Assembly (NCBI RefSeq): GCF_003044565.1
Contig: NZ_POXG01000001.1
Coordinates: 682,001-746,000, forward strand
Direction: 5' to 3'
DNA: 64,000 nucleotides
Source: Neisseria sicca
Lineage (GTDB): Bacteria; Pseudomonadota; Gammaproteobacteria; Burkholderiales; Neisseriaceae
This document shows, piece by piece, positions 53,356 through 62,877 of the stretch (position 1 is its first letter; each line of letters starts with the position of its first letter). The translations under genes and the position numbers were made by a program. The notes under the pieces are model-generated. The model was not told the origin of the DNA, made no database searches, and saw nothing but the letters and a program-made list of their open reading frames with translations.

Positions 53356-53934
53356 CTATTTTAGAGAATTCAGCATTTTTAATGTAAAAGAAATTTTTTT
53401 TGCTGTATTTTGTGAATTTTCAGAAATATATTTTTCAATCAATATAGCTGTTTCCGCAAAATACTCAGTAGATGTTTCAAATTCTCTTGTTTGTTGCATC
53501 CTTGTAAAAGCAATGTAAAACATAAAAAACTCTGTCAGGCTATTACTCAACTGATAAAAATCCGGGTCTCCTGGTCTTCCTGCATATACGGGAGACATTA
53601 AATTAGTTACATCGCAAAAAATAATGGCATCACTATCTGTACAAGCAAAAATTTGATATTTTCCATCTATAAATTCTTCATAATCTTGCAAAGCCCAATG
53701 TTCAACTGTTGTAAATTCGGAATGTAAAGGCAACAATATTAAATTAAAATTACTATTTCCAAAATAACAATTTCCCTTCATTTGGACATGCTGATAATAA
53801 TATAAAAGCTCTCCTTGAAAAAATGAGGATAAAATATCTAACTCTTCAAATGAAAATTCTAATTTATTTGAAGGAAATGGGGTTATTCTTGAATATAGTT
53901 CTACTAACTCACTTAATACATTGTCTAATTTCAT
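53356..53934 (-). CDS. Low-GC immunity-like protein (SMI1/KNR4-like candidate)
   Basis: A 192-residue soluble protein, rich in Phe, Tyr and Asn, with coding sequence far more A/T-rich than its surroundings, a sign of transfer. The pattern YQIFACTDSDAIIFCDV and the acidic, aromatic-rich composition resemble immunity proteins of contact-dependent toxin systems, possibly of the SUKH (SMI1/KNR4) type; this is a weak match by eye. A short open frame that looks like a toxin tail lies 10 bases upstream in the same direction. No toxin gene is present, so it would be an orphan immunity gene. Confidence 0.55.
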   Translation of the reverse strand: MKLDNVLSELVELYSRITPFPSNKLEFSFEELDILSSFFQGELLYYYQHVQMKGNCYFGNSNFNLILLPLHSEFTTVEHWALQDYEEFIDGKYQIFACTDSDAIIFCDVTNLMSPVYAGRPGDPDFYQLSNSLTEFFMFYIAFTRMQQTREFETSTEYFAETAILIEKYISENSQNTAKKISFTLKMLNSLK

Positions 53935-53944
53935 ATTTTCCCCA

Positions 53945-54064
53945 TTAACATTTATCTTGTTCTTGACTTAATCGTTGTTGTAAGGTTGCTTTGCGATCGA
54001 TTAACCTTCCTGTAGTTTTATCAGTATAGTTGCCCCTATATCCTGAGGATGAAAACTCGTCATA
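53945..54064 (-). pseudogene. 39-codon remnant, possible toxin C-terminal tail
   Basis: An open frame with no start codon, running YDEFSSSGYRGNYTDKTT to SQEQDKC and ending in TAA ten bases before the immunity-like gene. Its basic, Gln-rich, A/T-rich character matches the downstream gene and not the flanking lipoprotein genes. In polymorphic-toxin loci the toxin's 3' end sits directly before the immunity gene, so I read this as what is left after deletion of a toxin gene. I cannot name the toxin. Confidence 0.4.
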
Positions 54065-54157
54065 TTAATCAGAATTAACGTCAATTATACCGTACTTACT
54101 TGCACCCCACCCCGCCAAACCCATAAAATAAAGCCGTTTTTCACTTTGGAGCACACC

Positions 54158-54769
54158 ATGCGCCGTCTCGCCCTCCTGACCATCTGCCTCGCCGCCACGG
54201 CAGTCAACGCCGCCGGATTCAGCGAAAAAGATACCCCCTTCAACACACGCTACAAAGAAAGCCCGGAAGAAGCCGCAGCCCGCGAGTTCGCCGAACAAAA
54301 AACCGCGCTCCCGCCCCTGCCCGACACCCAATCCGGCGACTGGTTCGACCTCTACGTCAGCGAAGACTACGGCAAACAGCCCAAAATCCTCCTCAGCAGC
54401 CTGCAAATCATGCCCTCTCCCGACGGCAGCATCCGCTACATCCTCAACGTGCGTTCCGACAAAGGCCATGACAACCTGACCGTCGAAGGTCTCTTCTGCG
54501 CCCGTTCGTCCTTCACATACGGCAAAGACAAACGCTCGTCTTATAAAGTGTTCGGCTACGGCGACACCGTCAACCGCCGCTGGATCGAGCCGCGCAAAGC
54601 CGAATGGAAGCCCATAGGCTCGACCTTCAACAAAAACGACGCGATGCGCGCCGTCCTCTACCAAGCCTTCTGTACCGACGGCGTACCGACCACCACCGAA
54701 GGTCTGGTCAAACGCCTCAAAGAACGCGCCGGACGCTACGCGCCGAAAATGGTGCGCCACGACAAATAA
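54158..54769 (+). CDS. CNP1-like family secreted protein
   Basis: A 203-residue protein with a signal peptide (MRRLALLTICLAATAVNA) and a mature part that fits the CNP1-like uncharacterised family of betaproteobacteria: ESPEEAAAREFAEQKTALPPLP, GDWFDLYVSEDYGKQPKILLSSLQIMPSPDGSIRY is broken here for length, and the closing MRAVLYQAFCTDGVPTTTEGL. Two cysteines (LFCARSS, AFCTDG) may form a disulfide. The ATG at 54158 has GGAG seven bases upstream; an in-frame TTG at 54146 lies inside that ribosome site and is rejected. Confidence 0.82.
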   Translation: MRRLALLTICLAATAVNAAGFSEKDTPFNTRYKESPEEAAAREFAEQKTALPPLPDTQSGDWFDLYVSEDYGKQPKILLSSLQIMPSPDGSIRYILNVRSDKGHDNLTVEGLFCARSSFTYGKDKRSSYKVFGYGDTVNRRWIEPRKAEWKPIGSTFNKNDAMRAVLYQAFCTDGVPTTTEGLVKRLKERAGRYAPKMVRHDK

Positions 54770-54796
54770 GCCGTTTGACGGTTCGAACATCAAAAA

Positions 54797-54825
54797 AGGT
54801 CGTCTGAAATATTTTCAGACGACCT
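54797..54825. terminator. DUS inverted-pair hairpin
   Basis: Tight convergent DUS pair between the CNP1-like gene and the end of leftward fumC; usable by both. Confidence 0.82.
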
Positions 54826-54847
54826 TTACCGTATTTCAAACCATCGA

Positions 54848-56236
54848 TTAACGCGGATGAACCATATCGGCAGGAACAACCAGTTCGTCAAACTCTTCGC
54901 CTGTCAGCAAGCCCAACTCGACGGCGGTTTCGCGCAGCGATTTGTCGTTTTTATAGGCGGTTTTGGCAACTTTGGCAGCGTTTTCGTAGCCGATTTTGCG
55001 GTTCAGCGCGGTAACGAGCATCAGGGAATGGTGCAGGAAATAGTCGATTTTTTCCGGCACGGGTTCGATGCCGGCGGCGCAGTGTTCGTTGAAGCTGTTG
55101 CACGCGTCGCCCAAGAGGCGGATGGATTGCAAGAGGTTGTAGGCGATAACGGGCATATAGACGTTCAGCTCGAAATTGCCCGACGCGCCCGCCATGCCGA
55201 TGGCGACGTCGTTGCCGAACACTTGGCAGCACACCATGGTCATCGCTTCGCATTGGGTCGGGTTGACTTTGCCCGGCATGATGGACGAACCCGGCTCGTT
55301 TTCAGGGATTTTGATTTCGCCCAAACCGCAGCGCGGGCCGCTTGCCAGCCAGCGGATGTCGTTGGCGATTTTGTTCAGGCTTGCCGCCAGTGTTTTCAAT
55401 GCGCCCGAAGCGGCAACGGCGGCATCGCGTCCGCCCAAGGCTTCAAATTTGTTCGGCGCGCTGACAAACGGTAGACCGGACAGTTCGGCGAGTTTGGCGG
55501 CGGCTTTTTCGGCGTATTCGGGATGGCTGTTCAAGCCCGTACCGACTGCTGTGCCGCCCAAGGCGAGTTCGTATAAACCTTTGAGCGCGTCGTTCAGACG
55601 ACCTAAGCCGTGGTCGAGCTGGGAAACGTAGCCGGAAAACTCTTGACCCAAAGTCAGCGGCGTCGCGTCCTGCAAGTGGGTGCGGCCGATTTTGACGATG
55701 GGGGCGAATTCTTTGGCTTTTTTGTCCAATGTGTCGCGCAGGGCTTTTACCGCCGGAATAAGGTGGCGGTTGATTTCAATCGCGGCGGCGACGTGGATGG
55801 CGGTCGGGAACGCGTCGTTGGTCGATTGCGCGTGGTTCACATGGTCGTTGGGATGGACGGGCTGATACGCCGCCAAACCCGTACCGGCGATTTCGTTGGC
55901 GCGGTTTGCCAGCACTTCGTTCATGTTCATATTGGACTGCGTGCCGGAGCCGGTCTGCCAAACCACTAAGGGGAACTGCCCGTCGAGCTTGCCGTTCAAC
56001 ACGTCGTCCACCGCCTGCGTAATCAAATCCGCCTGCTCAGGCTTAATCCTGCCGAGGGAAACATTGGTCGCGGCTGCGGCTTTTTTCACCAGTGCCAAAG
56101 CATGAATCAACGGCTGCGGCAGGGTTTCGCCGCCGATTTTGAAATTGTTGCAGCTGCGCTGAGTCTGCGCGCCCCAATAGGCTTCGGACGGGACTTCGAC
56201 ATTGCCCATGGTGTCGTGTTCAGTACGGGTGCTCAT
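54848..56236 (-). CDS. fumC: Class II fumarate hydratase
   Basis: A 462-residue cytoplasmic, iron-free fumarase of the aspartase/fumarase superfamily that hydrates fumarate to malate in the TCA cycle. The signature [16 protein letters not shown] contains the catalytic serine of the flexible loop. [32 protein letters not shown] and [17 protein letters not shown] are the other conserved blocks, with the proton-abstracting His in THLQDA. The N-terminus [14 protein letters not shown] is usual for FumC. The gene stands alone. Its start is preceded by TTAGGAGAAACG. Confidence 0.97.
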   Translation of the reverse strand: MSTRTEHDTMGNVEVPSEAYWGAQTQRSCNNFKIGGETLPQPLIHALALVKKAAAATNVSLGRIKPEQADLITQAVDDVLNGKLDGQFPLVVWQTGSGTQSNMNMNEVLANRANEIAGTGLAAYQPVHPNDHVNHAQSTNDAFPTAIHVAAAIEINRHLIPAVKALRDTLDKKAKEFAPIVKIGRTHLQDATPLTLGQEFSGYVSQLDHGLGRLNDALKGLYELALGGTAVGTGLNSHPEYAEKAAAKLAELSGLPFVSAPNKFEALGGRDAAVAASGALKTLAASLNKIANDIRWLASGPRCGLGEIKIPENEPGSSIMPGKVNPTQCEAMTMVCCQVFGNDVAIGMAGASGNFELNVYMPVIAYNLLQSIRLLGDACNSFNEHCAAGIEPVPEKIDYFLHHSLMLVTALNRKIGYENAAKVAKTAYKNDKSLRETAVELGLLTGEEFDELVVPADMVHPR

Positions 56237-56451
56237 TCGTTTCTCCTAAGTTAAATGATAATGCAAATAATTTGCAAGCGTATTATAGCGGGCAGGAGGT
56301 CGTCTGAAAAGCGGAGGAAGGGGTCTGGGGAAGGGGTTTGGGAAAGAGGTTTCGGACAGCGTTTTGAAAACTGATTTGAAAACTGAAAAGAAGATTGAAA
56401 CGGGCGAACGCATTGGGTTTGAACTGGTTTGGGCTATCCGAAATGTCAGAA

Positions 56452-56492
56452 AGGTCGTCTGAAAACCAGTATCGCAAGTTTTCAGACGACCT
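56452..56492. terminator. DUS inverted-pair hairpin
   Basis: Convergent DUS pair directly adjoining the Correia element in the 380-bp gap between dut and fumC; a single further DUS lies near 56297. The sequence between 56310 and 56450 is G-rich and simple but has no gene. Confidence 0.7.
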
Positions 56493-56495
56493 TTG

Positions 56496-56602
56496 TATAG
56501 TGGATTAAATTTAAACCAGTACGGCGTTGCCTCGCCTTGCCGTACTATTTGTACTGTCTGCGGCTTCGTCGCCTTGTCCTGATTTAAATTTAATCCACTA
56601 TA
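56496..56602. repeat. Correia element (CREE), 107-bp form
   Basis: Intact termini; only 14 bases from the end of dut. Confidence 0.95.
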
Positions 56603-56616
56603 TGTGAACAGGCGCT

Positions 56617-57069
56617 TTAGGCTTTGCCCGTGCTGCCGAAGCCGCCTTCGCCGCGTTCGCTGGCGGCAAATTCATCCACGACTTTAAACGATGCTTGAAC
56701 GACGGGGACAATCACCATTTGCGCGATGCGTTCCAGCGGCTCGATGGTGAACGCTTCTTTGCCCCTGTTCCACACGGAGACTTTGAGTTCGCCCTGATAA
56801 TCCGAGTCGATCAGTCCGACCAAGTTGCCCAAGACGATGCCGTGTTTGTGTCCCAGACCGGAACGTGGCAGCAAAACGGCGGCGTAGTCGGGATTGGCAA
56901 GGTGCACCGCCAGACCGGTCGGAACAAGATAAGTGTCGCCCGGTTGCAGGGTCACGGCTTCGTCCAAACAGGCGCGCAGGTCGAGTCCGGCGGAACCGGG
57001 CGTGGCGTAGGCGGGCAGTTTTTCCGCCATTTTCGGATTGAGGATTTTCAGTTCGACTTCGGTTTGCAT
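56617..57069 (-). CDS. dut: Deoxyuridine triphosphatase
   Basis: A 150-residue trimeric dUTPase that keeps uracil out of DNA and makes dUMP for thymidylate synthesis. All five family motifs are visible: [10 protein letters not shown], a middle [33 protein letters not shown] and the C-terminal [12 protein letters not shown] that closes over the active site. The open frame extends 31 codons further upstream, but the ATG at 57069 gives the normal N-terminus ([12 protein letters not shown]) and the upstream part is not conserved in the family. Confidence 0.97.
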   Translation of the reverse strand: MQTEVELKILNPKMAEKLPAYATPGSAGLDLRACLDEAVTLQPGDTYLVPTGLAVHLANPDYAAVLLPRSGLGHKHGIVLGNLVGLIDSDYQGELKVSVWNRGKEAFTIEPLERIAQMVIVPVVQASFKVVDEFAASERGEGGFGSTGKA

Positions 57070-57191
57070 GGTTTTTTCCGTTTCATTTGATTTGACGCGG
57101 ATTATACACATATTCCCCTTCCCTATCGTTGGAGTCGTTTGAAAAAACGGGGTATGATTCATTCAACCAAACGTGAATATCGGAGAACATC

Positions 57192-57824
57192 ATGGATTTG
57201 CACAATATCCGCGAAGATTACAGCAAGCGCGAACTGTCGGAATCGGAATGCCATGCCGACCCGATTGTCCAGTTCGAGCAATGGCTGAACGAGGCGATTC
57301 ATTCGCAAGTCAACGAGCCGACCGCCGTCAACGTCGCCTCGGTGGGCGAAGACGGCAGGCCGAACAGCCGCATGGTGCTGCTGAAAGAAGTCAATCCTCA
57401 GGGATTTGTGTTTTTCAGCAATTACTTAAGCCGCAAAGGACGCTCGTTTGATGCGCATCCGTTTGCCGCCATGACGTTTTTCTGGCCGGAGCTGGAGCGG
57501 CAGGTGCGCGTTGAAGGGCGCATCGAAAAACTGGATGCAGCCGCGTCGGACGAATATTTCGACAGCCGCCCTTACACCAGCCGAATCGGCGCATGGGCAA
57601 GCGCGCAAAGCGAAGTGTTGTCGAGCAAGGCGGCATTGGTCGCCAAAGCTGCTGCCGTAGGCGTGAAACATCCGCTGCACGTCCCGCGTCCGCCGCATTG
57701 GGGCGGCTATCTCGTCATTCCCGACCGCATCGAATTCTGGCAGGGCCGCCCCAGCCGCCTGCACGACCGCATCCAATACCGCTTGGTTGACGGCAACTGG
57801 ATACGCGAGCGCCTGTCGCCTTAA
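57192..57824 (+). CDS. pdxH: Pyridoxamine 5'-phosphate oxidase
   Basis: A 210-residue FMN enzyme that makes pyridoxal 5'-phosphate from the phosphates of pyridoxine and pyridoxamine. The split-barrel motifs are present: [42 protein letters not shown], and the C-terminal signature [20 protein letters not shown] with FMN- and PLP-contacting residues; it ends IRERLSP as is typical. The start ATG has CGGAGAACATC upstream. It is divergent from dut with a 122-base space. Confidence 0.97.
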   Translation: MDLHNIREDYSKRELSESECHADPIVQFEQWLNEAIHSQVNEPTAVNVASVGEDGRPNSRMVLLKEVNPQGFVFFSNYLSRKGRSFDAHPFAAMTFFWPELERQVRVEGRIEKLDAAASDEYFDSRPYTSRIGAWASAQSEVLSSKAALVAKAAAVGVKHPLHVPRPPHWGGYLVIPDRIEFWQGRPSRLHDRIQYRLVDGNWIRERLSP

Positions 57825-57872
57825 ACTTCCCACAGCTTCAAGCCGATAGGGTAAAATCCCGACTCAAGCAAA

Positions 57873-57932
57873 AGGTCGTCTGAAATATAAAAACGTTTTA
57901 GCAAAACTCGTTTCATTCGTTTCAGACGACCT
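57873..57932. terminator. DUS inverted-pair hairpin
   Basis: Convergent DUS pair with a long A/T-rich loop between pdxH and the pseudouridine synthase gene. Confidence 0.7.
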
Positions 57933-58009
57933 TTTATCCGTAACTTATCCTGCCGCCACCGCCGCAGAAGAACCGTTCCGATCATCAGGAAACGCGTTAG
58001 GAGAACCCC

Positions 58010-59059
58010 ATGTCCAAGCAACCCACCAGCAAACGCCAATGGCGCGACGGCGCAGCCCCGTCTGCCAAGAAAACCGCCAAACCTTTCAAAAGCAAAGCCC
58101 GTCCCAAAGACGAAACGCGCAAAACCGCTTCTAAACCTTACGGACAAAAAGTTTCAGACGACCTCAAGCCGCAAAACGCCCCCAAACAGCGCGCCGCCAA
58201 AGCCAGAAAACTCGTCGTCCGCAATCCCAACCAAAAAATCATGGAACGCGCGCGCGATTTGAAAGAGCGCCGCAGCGACTTGTCGCGCATGGAACCCGAA
58301 CGCCTGCAAAAAGTGCTTGCCGCATCCGGCGTCGGCTCCCGCCGCGAAATGGAAGAATGGATTAACAACGGCTGGGTAACGGTCAACGGCAAAACCGCGC
58401 AACTGGGCGACAAAGTCACCCCCGACGACCACGTTACCGTCAAAGGCAGCATCATCAAGCTCAAATGGGCCGACCGCCTGCCGCGCATCATCCTGTATTA
58501 TAAACAAGAAGGCGAAATCGTCTCCCGCGACGACCCGCAAGGCCGCGTCAGCATCTTCGACCGCCTGCCGCAGGCCGCCAGCAGCCGCTGGGTCGCCATC
58601 GGACGCTTGGACATCAACACCAGCGGTCTGCTCATCCTGACCACCTCCGGCGAACTCGTCCAACGTTTCGCCCACCCCAGCTTCGAAGTCGAACGCGAAT
58701 ACGCCGTGCGCGTGCTGGGCGGGCTGACCACCGAACAAATGCGCAACCTCACCGAAGAAGGCGTGATGCTCGAAGACGGCTTGGCAAAAGTCGAACGCAT
58801 CTACGAACAAGGCGGCGAAGGCGCAAACAAATGGTACAACGTCGTGATTAAAGAAGGCCGCAACCGCGAAGTGCGCCGCATATTCGAAAGCCAAGGTCTC
58901 ACCGTCAGTCGCCTCGTGCGCGTCGGCTTCGGCCCCATCGGCCTGCCCAACCGCCTCAAACGCGGACAGTTCTACGAACTCAACCCCGCCGAAGTCGCCA
59001 ACATCATCAAATGGGCGGACATGCTGCTGCCGGGCGAACGACGCCGGAAGAAAAGTTAA
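58010..59059 (+). CDS. 23S rRNA pseudouridine synthase, RluB-like
   Basis: A 349-residue enzyme of the RsuA/RluB/RluE/RluF group. A basic, low-complexity N-terminal tail (about 75 residues, including KVSDDLK encoded by a DUS) is followed by an S4 RNA-binding domain (ERLQKVLAASGVGSRREMEEWINNGWVTVNG) and the catalytic domain with the active-site Asp in GRLDINTSGLLILT. The C-terminal KEGRNREVRRIFESQGL also fits. The S4 domain and its GVGSRREME start suggest RluB, which modifies helix 93 of 23S rRNA, but RluF-like specificity cannot be excluded. The ATG follows TAGGAGAACCCC. A stem-loop terminator follows. Confidence 0.9.
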   Translation: MSKQPTSKRQWRDGAAPSAKKTAKPFKSKARPKDETRKTASKPYGQKVSDDLKPQNAPKQRAAKARKLVVRNPNQKIMERARDLKERRSDLSRMEPERLQKVLAASGVGSRREMEEWINNGWVTVNGKTAQLGDKVTPDDHVTVKGSIIKLKWADRLPRIILYYKQEGEIVSRDDPQGRVSIFDRLPQAASSRWVAIGRLDINTSGLLILTTSGELVQRFAHPSFEVEREYAVRVLGGLTTEQMRNLTEEGVMLEDGLAKVERIYEQGGEGANKWYNVVIKEGRNREVRRIFESQGLTVSRLVRVGFGPIGLPNRLKRGQFYELNPAEVANIIKWADMLLPGERRRKKS

Positions 59060-59071
59060 TGTAAGATAAAT

Positions 59072-59107
59072 CGGGGCTGAGACCTTTACAAAATCGTCTC
59101 AGCCCGA
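59072..59107 (+). terminator. Intrinsic terminator-like hairpin
   Basis: TCGGGGCTGAGAC pairs with GTCTCAGCCCGA around a short loop, 12 bases after the pseudouridine synthase stop codon. There is no clear T run, so its strength is uncertain. Confidence 0.65.
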
Positions 59108-59130
59108 CAAAATCTTGCCCAAGTCATAAA

Positions 59131-59198
59131 CATAGTGGGTTAAGTTTAGACCAGTACCGCGTTGCTCCGCCGTACTGGTTTAAATTTAATCCACTATA
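59131..59198. repeat. Correia-derived palindrome, 68 bp
   Basis: One end is a mutated Correia terminus (CATAGTGGGTTAA), the other a perfect one (TTAATCCACTATA). Unlike normal copies, both arms are of the same kind: ACCAGTACCGCG on the left and CGCCGTACTGGT on the right, so the element is nearly one continuous palindrome. The TCAGGACAAGG-type arm is missing. The remaining gap to the VWA gene is empty. Confidence 0.8.
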
Positions 59199-59301
59199 AA
59201 ATCCAAATAAAAATTGACCCTGCACCATCGTTGAATCTGCCAATACACTGCTATCAATACTTTTAACAATCAGCATGTGATATTTCTATGGAGCTTAAAT
59301 C

Positions 59302-60894
59302 ATGCCGCGTTTTTTTATAAAAACCGTTTCCATACTCACGTTAGCAGCGTTGGCAGCGTGTTCCGGTTCACACGAACACTCAAGTTCTTCACCTGACAGC
59401 CTTCAGAGTCCACCCAACGCAGCACTGTCTACTGCCGCCGTTACTGAAGAAAATCTGTCTCTTGCAGAAAACACCGAACGCTACCAAGACCAACCCGACC
59501 AACCGGTCAAATCCGTTGCCCAAGAGCCTGTATCCACATTCAGTATCGATGTCGATACCGGCAGCTACGCCAACGTCCGCCGATTCCTGACCAACGGCGA
59601 ACAGCCGCCCAAAGACGCCGTGCGGATTGAAGAAATCGTCAATTATTTCCCCTACAACTACCCGCTTCCTACCGACGAGCATCCTTTCGCCGTTCACACT
59701 GAAACCATTGATTCTCCATGGCAACCGGAAGCCAAGTTGATCAAAATCGGTATCCAAGCACAAGACACCGCAAAGAAAGACCTGCCGCCTGCCAACCTCG
59801 TTTTCCTTGTGGACGTATCCGGCAGTATGGATGCAGAAAACAAACTTCCGTTGGTTCAAGAAACCCTGCGCATCCTGACGCGACAACTGCGCCCGCAAGA
59901 CAAAGTGGCCCTGATTACCTATGCGTCTGGCGAAGATCTGGTACTCCCGCCCACATCAGGTGCAGATAAAGAAACCATCCTAAACGCCATTGACAAACTG
60001 CGTGCGGGCGGCGCGACAGACGGCGAATCCGCACTGCAAATGGCTTATGAGCAAGCGCAAAAAGCCTTCGTACCCAACGGTATCAACCGCATCCTACTGG
60101 CAACCGACGGCGACTTTAACGTCGGAGTATCCGACACCGAAACCCTCAAATCCATGGTTGCCGAAAAACGCAAAAGCGGCGTTTCACTCAGCACCCTAGG
60201 CTTCGGCATGGGCAACTATAACGAAGACATGATGGAACAAATCGCCGATGCGGGCGACGGCAATTACAGCTACATCGACAACGAAAAAGAAGCGAAAAAA
60301 GTCCTGCAACAGCAGCTGACCTCCACACTTGCCACCGTAGCGCAGGATGTCAAAATCCAAGTCGAATTCAACCCTGCCACCGTCAAAGAATACCGCTTGG
60401 TCGGCTATACCAACCGCACCCTGCGCAATGAAGACTTCAACAACGACAAAATCGATGCAGGCGACATCGGCTCAGGCCACAGCGTGACCGCCATCTATGA
60501 AATCATCCCGCAGGGCAAACAAGGCTGGCTTGAAGAATCACGTTATCAAAAAACTCCCGCCGCCAAAGGCAGCAAAAACGAATACGCCTTTGTCAAAGTG
60601 CGCTACAAACTGCCCGGACAAGAAGACAGCCAGCTGATGCAGCAAGCCGTCCCCGTCGGCAGCAAACCGCTTGACCAAGCTGACAAAGACACCCTGCTCG
60701 CCCTTGCTGCCGCCTCCTACGCCCAAGCCTTGCGCGGCGGCGAATACAACGGCAAACTCAGTTGGAGAGACATCGAAAACATGGTACAAAAAGTCCAAGG
60801 CGATGACCCGTTCGGTCTGAAATCCGAATTTCTCCAACTGGTACGTACCGCCGCCGGACACGGAGGAACATCAGGTCCTTTAGTTAAAGAGTAA
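59302..60894 (+). CDS. von Willebrand factor A-domain lipoprotein (YfbK-like)
   Basis: A 530-residue lipoprotein with lipobox LAAC (Cys20) and a Ser-rich linker. An N-terminal von Willebrand factor-associated region (PVSTFSIDVDTGSYANVRRFLTNG) precedes the VWA domain, whose metal-ion-dependent adhesion site starts with DVSGSMD and continues with GGATDGESAL and ATDGDFNVG. The C-terminal block (DTLLALAAASYAQALRGG to DPFGLKSEFLQLVRTA) fits DUF3520. This arrangement is found in YfbK-type envelope proteins of unknown function. It has a Correia-derived palindrome upstream and a DUS hairpin behind it. Confidence 0.9.
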   Translation: MPRFFIKTVSILTLAALAACSGSHEHSSSSPDSLQSPPNAALSTAAVTEENLSLAENTERYQDQPDQPVKSVAQEPVSTFSIDVDTGSYANVRRFLTNGEQPPKDAVRIEEIVNYFPYNYPLPTDEHPFAVHTETIDSPWQPEAKLIKIGIQAQDTAKKDLPPANLVFLVDVSGSMDAENKLPLVQETLRILTRQLRPQDKVALITYASGEDLVLPPTSGADKETILNAIDKLRAGGATDGESALQMAYEQAQKAFVPNGINRILLATDGDFNVGVSDTETLKSMVAEKRKSGVSLSTLGFGMGNYNEDMMEQIADAGDGNYSYIDNEKEAKKVLQQQLTSTLATVAQDVKIQVEFNPATVKEYRLVGYTNRTLRNEDFNNDKIDAGDIGSGHSVTAIYEIIPQGKQGWLEESRYQKTPAAKGSKNEYAFVKVRYKLPGQEDSQLMQQAVPVGSKPLDQADKDTLLALAAASYAQALRGGEYNGKLSWRDIENMVQKVQGDDPFGLKSEFLQLVRTAAGHGGTSGPLVKE

Positions 60895-60903
60895 AATCTC
60901 AAA

Positions 60904-60932
60904 AGGTCGTCTGAAAACTTTTCAGACGACCT
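60904..60932. terminator. DUS inverted-pair hairpin
   Basis: Near-perfect convergent DUS pair with a two- to three-base loop, nine bases behind the VWA gene. Confidence 0.85.
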
Positions 60933-60971
60933 TTTATACACCCTGCCCCAACCCCAATCAGGAGCCGCTTC

Positions 60972-61898
60972 ATGTTCACACTCAAAACCGACAACGACCG
61001 CCTGCTGCTCGCATCCCCCGATTTGCGTGCGGAAATTTATCTTTACGGCGGACTGCTCAACCGCTACGAAATCCGCCGCCCCGACGGCGAATGGTTCAAC
61101 ATCGTCAAAGCCTACGACTCCCCGCAACACGCCCGCGAGAGTCTGACTGAATGGTTCCGCAGCGGCAAACTCAGCCCGTACGCCTGCCGCCTGCGCCATG
61201 GCAAATACAGCTTTGACGGCAAAGCATATCAGTGCGGCAAATTCAAACTCGCCGAACACGCAGCACACGGTTTGATGTATGACCGCGAGTTTGCCCTCGT
61301 CAACAGCCATGCCGACGAGCAATCCGCCGAAGTCGAAATGCGCGCAGATTACGCACAAGACAACAGCGGCTATCCCTTCCCCTTCAGCCTGACCGTCCGC
61401 TACCGCCTCAGCGCAGACGGCTTAAGCATCCGCTCCACCGTCCACAACCAAGGCACCACCGCCATGCCGCTCGCAGACGGCTGGCACCCCTATTTCACGC
61501 TCGGAGGCACAACCGACGACTGGTCGCTGGAAATCGACAGCAGCAAACGCTTGGGCTTTGATGCCGATTTGGTTCCCGACGGCAGTATGATTGACGACAC
61601 CCGTTTTCAGACGACCTCAAGCCTGGCAGGCATCGAATTGGACAACAGCTTTGTTTTGGCACGCAGCAAACCCGCCGCCTGCACACTTTCAGGCAACGGA
61701 CTGACCCTGAGCATTTACCCCGACGCATCCTATCCCTACCTGCAAATCTTCACCCCGCCGACCCGCGACTCCATCGCCATCGAAAACCTCAGCGGCGCGC
61801 CCGACTGCTTTAACAACGGCTTAGGGTTGATTGTTCTGAACGCGGGAGAAGAAGCCGCATTTGAAACGCGCTACCACATCGCCGCAAGCCGTCCGTAA
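60972..61898 (+). CDS. Aldose 1-epimerase family protein
   Basis: A 308-residue cytoplasmic protein with the galactose-mutarotase-like beta-sandwich: KLSPYACRLRHGKYSFDG, HAAHGLMYDREF with the first active-site His, GWHPYFTL with the second, and the C-terminal AIENLSGAPDCFNNGLGL in which the catalytic Glu/Asp lies. Aldose 1-epimerases interconvert sugar anomers; the closer group might act on hexose-6-phosphates or other sugars. No galactose genes are nearby. A DUS is embedded near residue 215. The ATG follows AGGAGCCGCTTC. Confidence 0.9.
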   Translation: MFTLKTDNDRLLLASPDLRAEIYLYGGLLNRYEIRRPDGEWFNIVKAYDSPQHARESLTEWFRSGKLSPYACRLRHGKYSFDGKAYQCGKFKLAEHAAHGLMYDREFALVNSHADEQSAEVEMRADYAQDNSGYPFPFSLTVRYRLSADGLSIRSTVHNQGTTAMPLADGWHPYFTLGGTTDDWSLEIDSSKRLGFDADLVPDGSMIDDTRFQTTSSLAGIELDNSFVLARSKPAACTLSGNGLTLSIYPDASYPYLQIFTPPTRDSIAIENLSGAPDCFNNGLGLIVLNAGEEAAFETRYHIAASRP

Positions 61899-61914
61899 AC
61901 AGCCCGAAAAGCAA

Positions 61915-61954
61915 AGGTCGTCTGAAAACGCCAAATCAGGTTTTCAGACGACCT
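61915..61954. terminator. DUS inverted-pair hairpin
   Basis: Convergent DUS pair 17 bases behind the epimerase gene and 135 bases before the end of leftward ygiD. Confidence 0.8.
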
Positions 61955-62088
61955 TTTAATCAATTGATGCACTGGTTTCTTTGACTGAAAAACAAAAAAT
62001 AGCCCACGTCAGTAAACCTAGCATTTTCAATCAAATATGCTGTATTGAATCATAACCTGACCGAAATGGCGTTGCCATATTTTTCCTT

Positions 62089-62877
62089 TTACCCCACCAA
62101 CAGCGAAGTCATACTGAGCGAACCGGCGACAAGATTATCGTTGAAAAACGTAATGGAATCATCCGGTTCACGTAATGCCATAATGCAAAGAAAAGGCAGA
62201 TAGTGATCCGGCGTCGGCACGGAGAGCATCGCCTTTTCACCCATCCGTTCGTAATGAATCAACGTATTGTCATCCCGTTCGGCAATCGCCTGATTGACCG
62301 CTTCGCGGAAAGCAAACGCCCAATCATAGCCCGCGCCGATTTGATTGATATGCGCCCTGCTCATCACGCCCAGATTATGGATAATATTGCCGCTGCCGAC
62401 AATCAACACACCCTGTTCGCGCAAAGCGGATAATTTTTTCGCCAAATTGAAATGCCATTCCGTCGATTGCAAGCGATTGAGACTGAGCTGCACCACAGGA
62501 ATATCGGCATCAGGATAGAGAAACTTCAACACCGCCCAAGTGCCATGATCAAAACCGCGCGTCGGGTTCAGCTCGACATTCTCCGGCCGCAATAACGACC
62601 GCACTTGTTCCGCCAACTCAGGCGAACCAGGCGCCGGATATTGCACCTGACTGAGTTCTTCAGGAAATCCGTAAAAATCATAAATCATTTCAGGCTGTTC
62701 GCCCGATGAGACCTGCAAACCGCTGCTGTACCAATGCGCCGAAATCATCAAAATGGCTTTCGGTTTGGCAAATTTTTGCGTAATCAGGCTGAGATTCTGG
62801 TTGAAAGGATTTTCCTTATCCAACACATTCATCGGACTACCATGCCCGACAAACAATACAGGCATTTTTTTCATCAC
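62089..62877 (-). CDS. YgiD-type extradiol dioxygenase
   Basis: A 262-residue enzyme of the class III extradiol ring-cleavage family, 4,5-DOPA dioxygenase subgroup. Zinc or iron ligands are seen in FVGHGSPMN (His12) and ISAHWYSSGLQV, with RGFDHGTWAVLKFLYPDADIPVVQLS and GSGNIIHNLG completing the site. The E. coli homologue YgiD opens the ring of L-DOPA. The natural substrate in Neisseria is not known. Translation may start at the first or second Met. It stands alone, with a 191-base space to the next gene. Confidence 0.93.
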   Translation of the reverse strand: MMKKMPVLFVGHGSPMNVLDKENPFNQNLSLITQKFAKPKAILMISAHWYSSGLQVSSGEQPEMIYDFYGFPEELSQVQYPAPGSPELAEQVRSLLRPENVELNPTRGFDHGTWAVLKFLYPDADIPVVQLSLNRLQSTEWHFNLAKKLSALREQGVLIVGSGNIIHNLGVMSRAHINQIGAGYDWAFAFREAVNQAIAERDDNTLIHYERMGEKAMLSVPTPDHYLPFLCIMALREPDDSITFFNDNLVAGSLSMTSLLVG

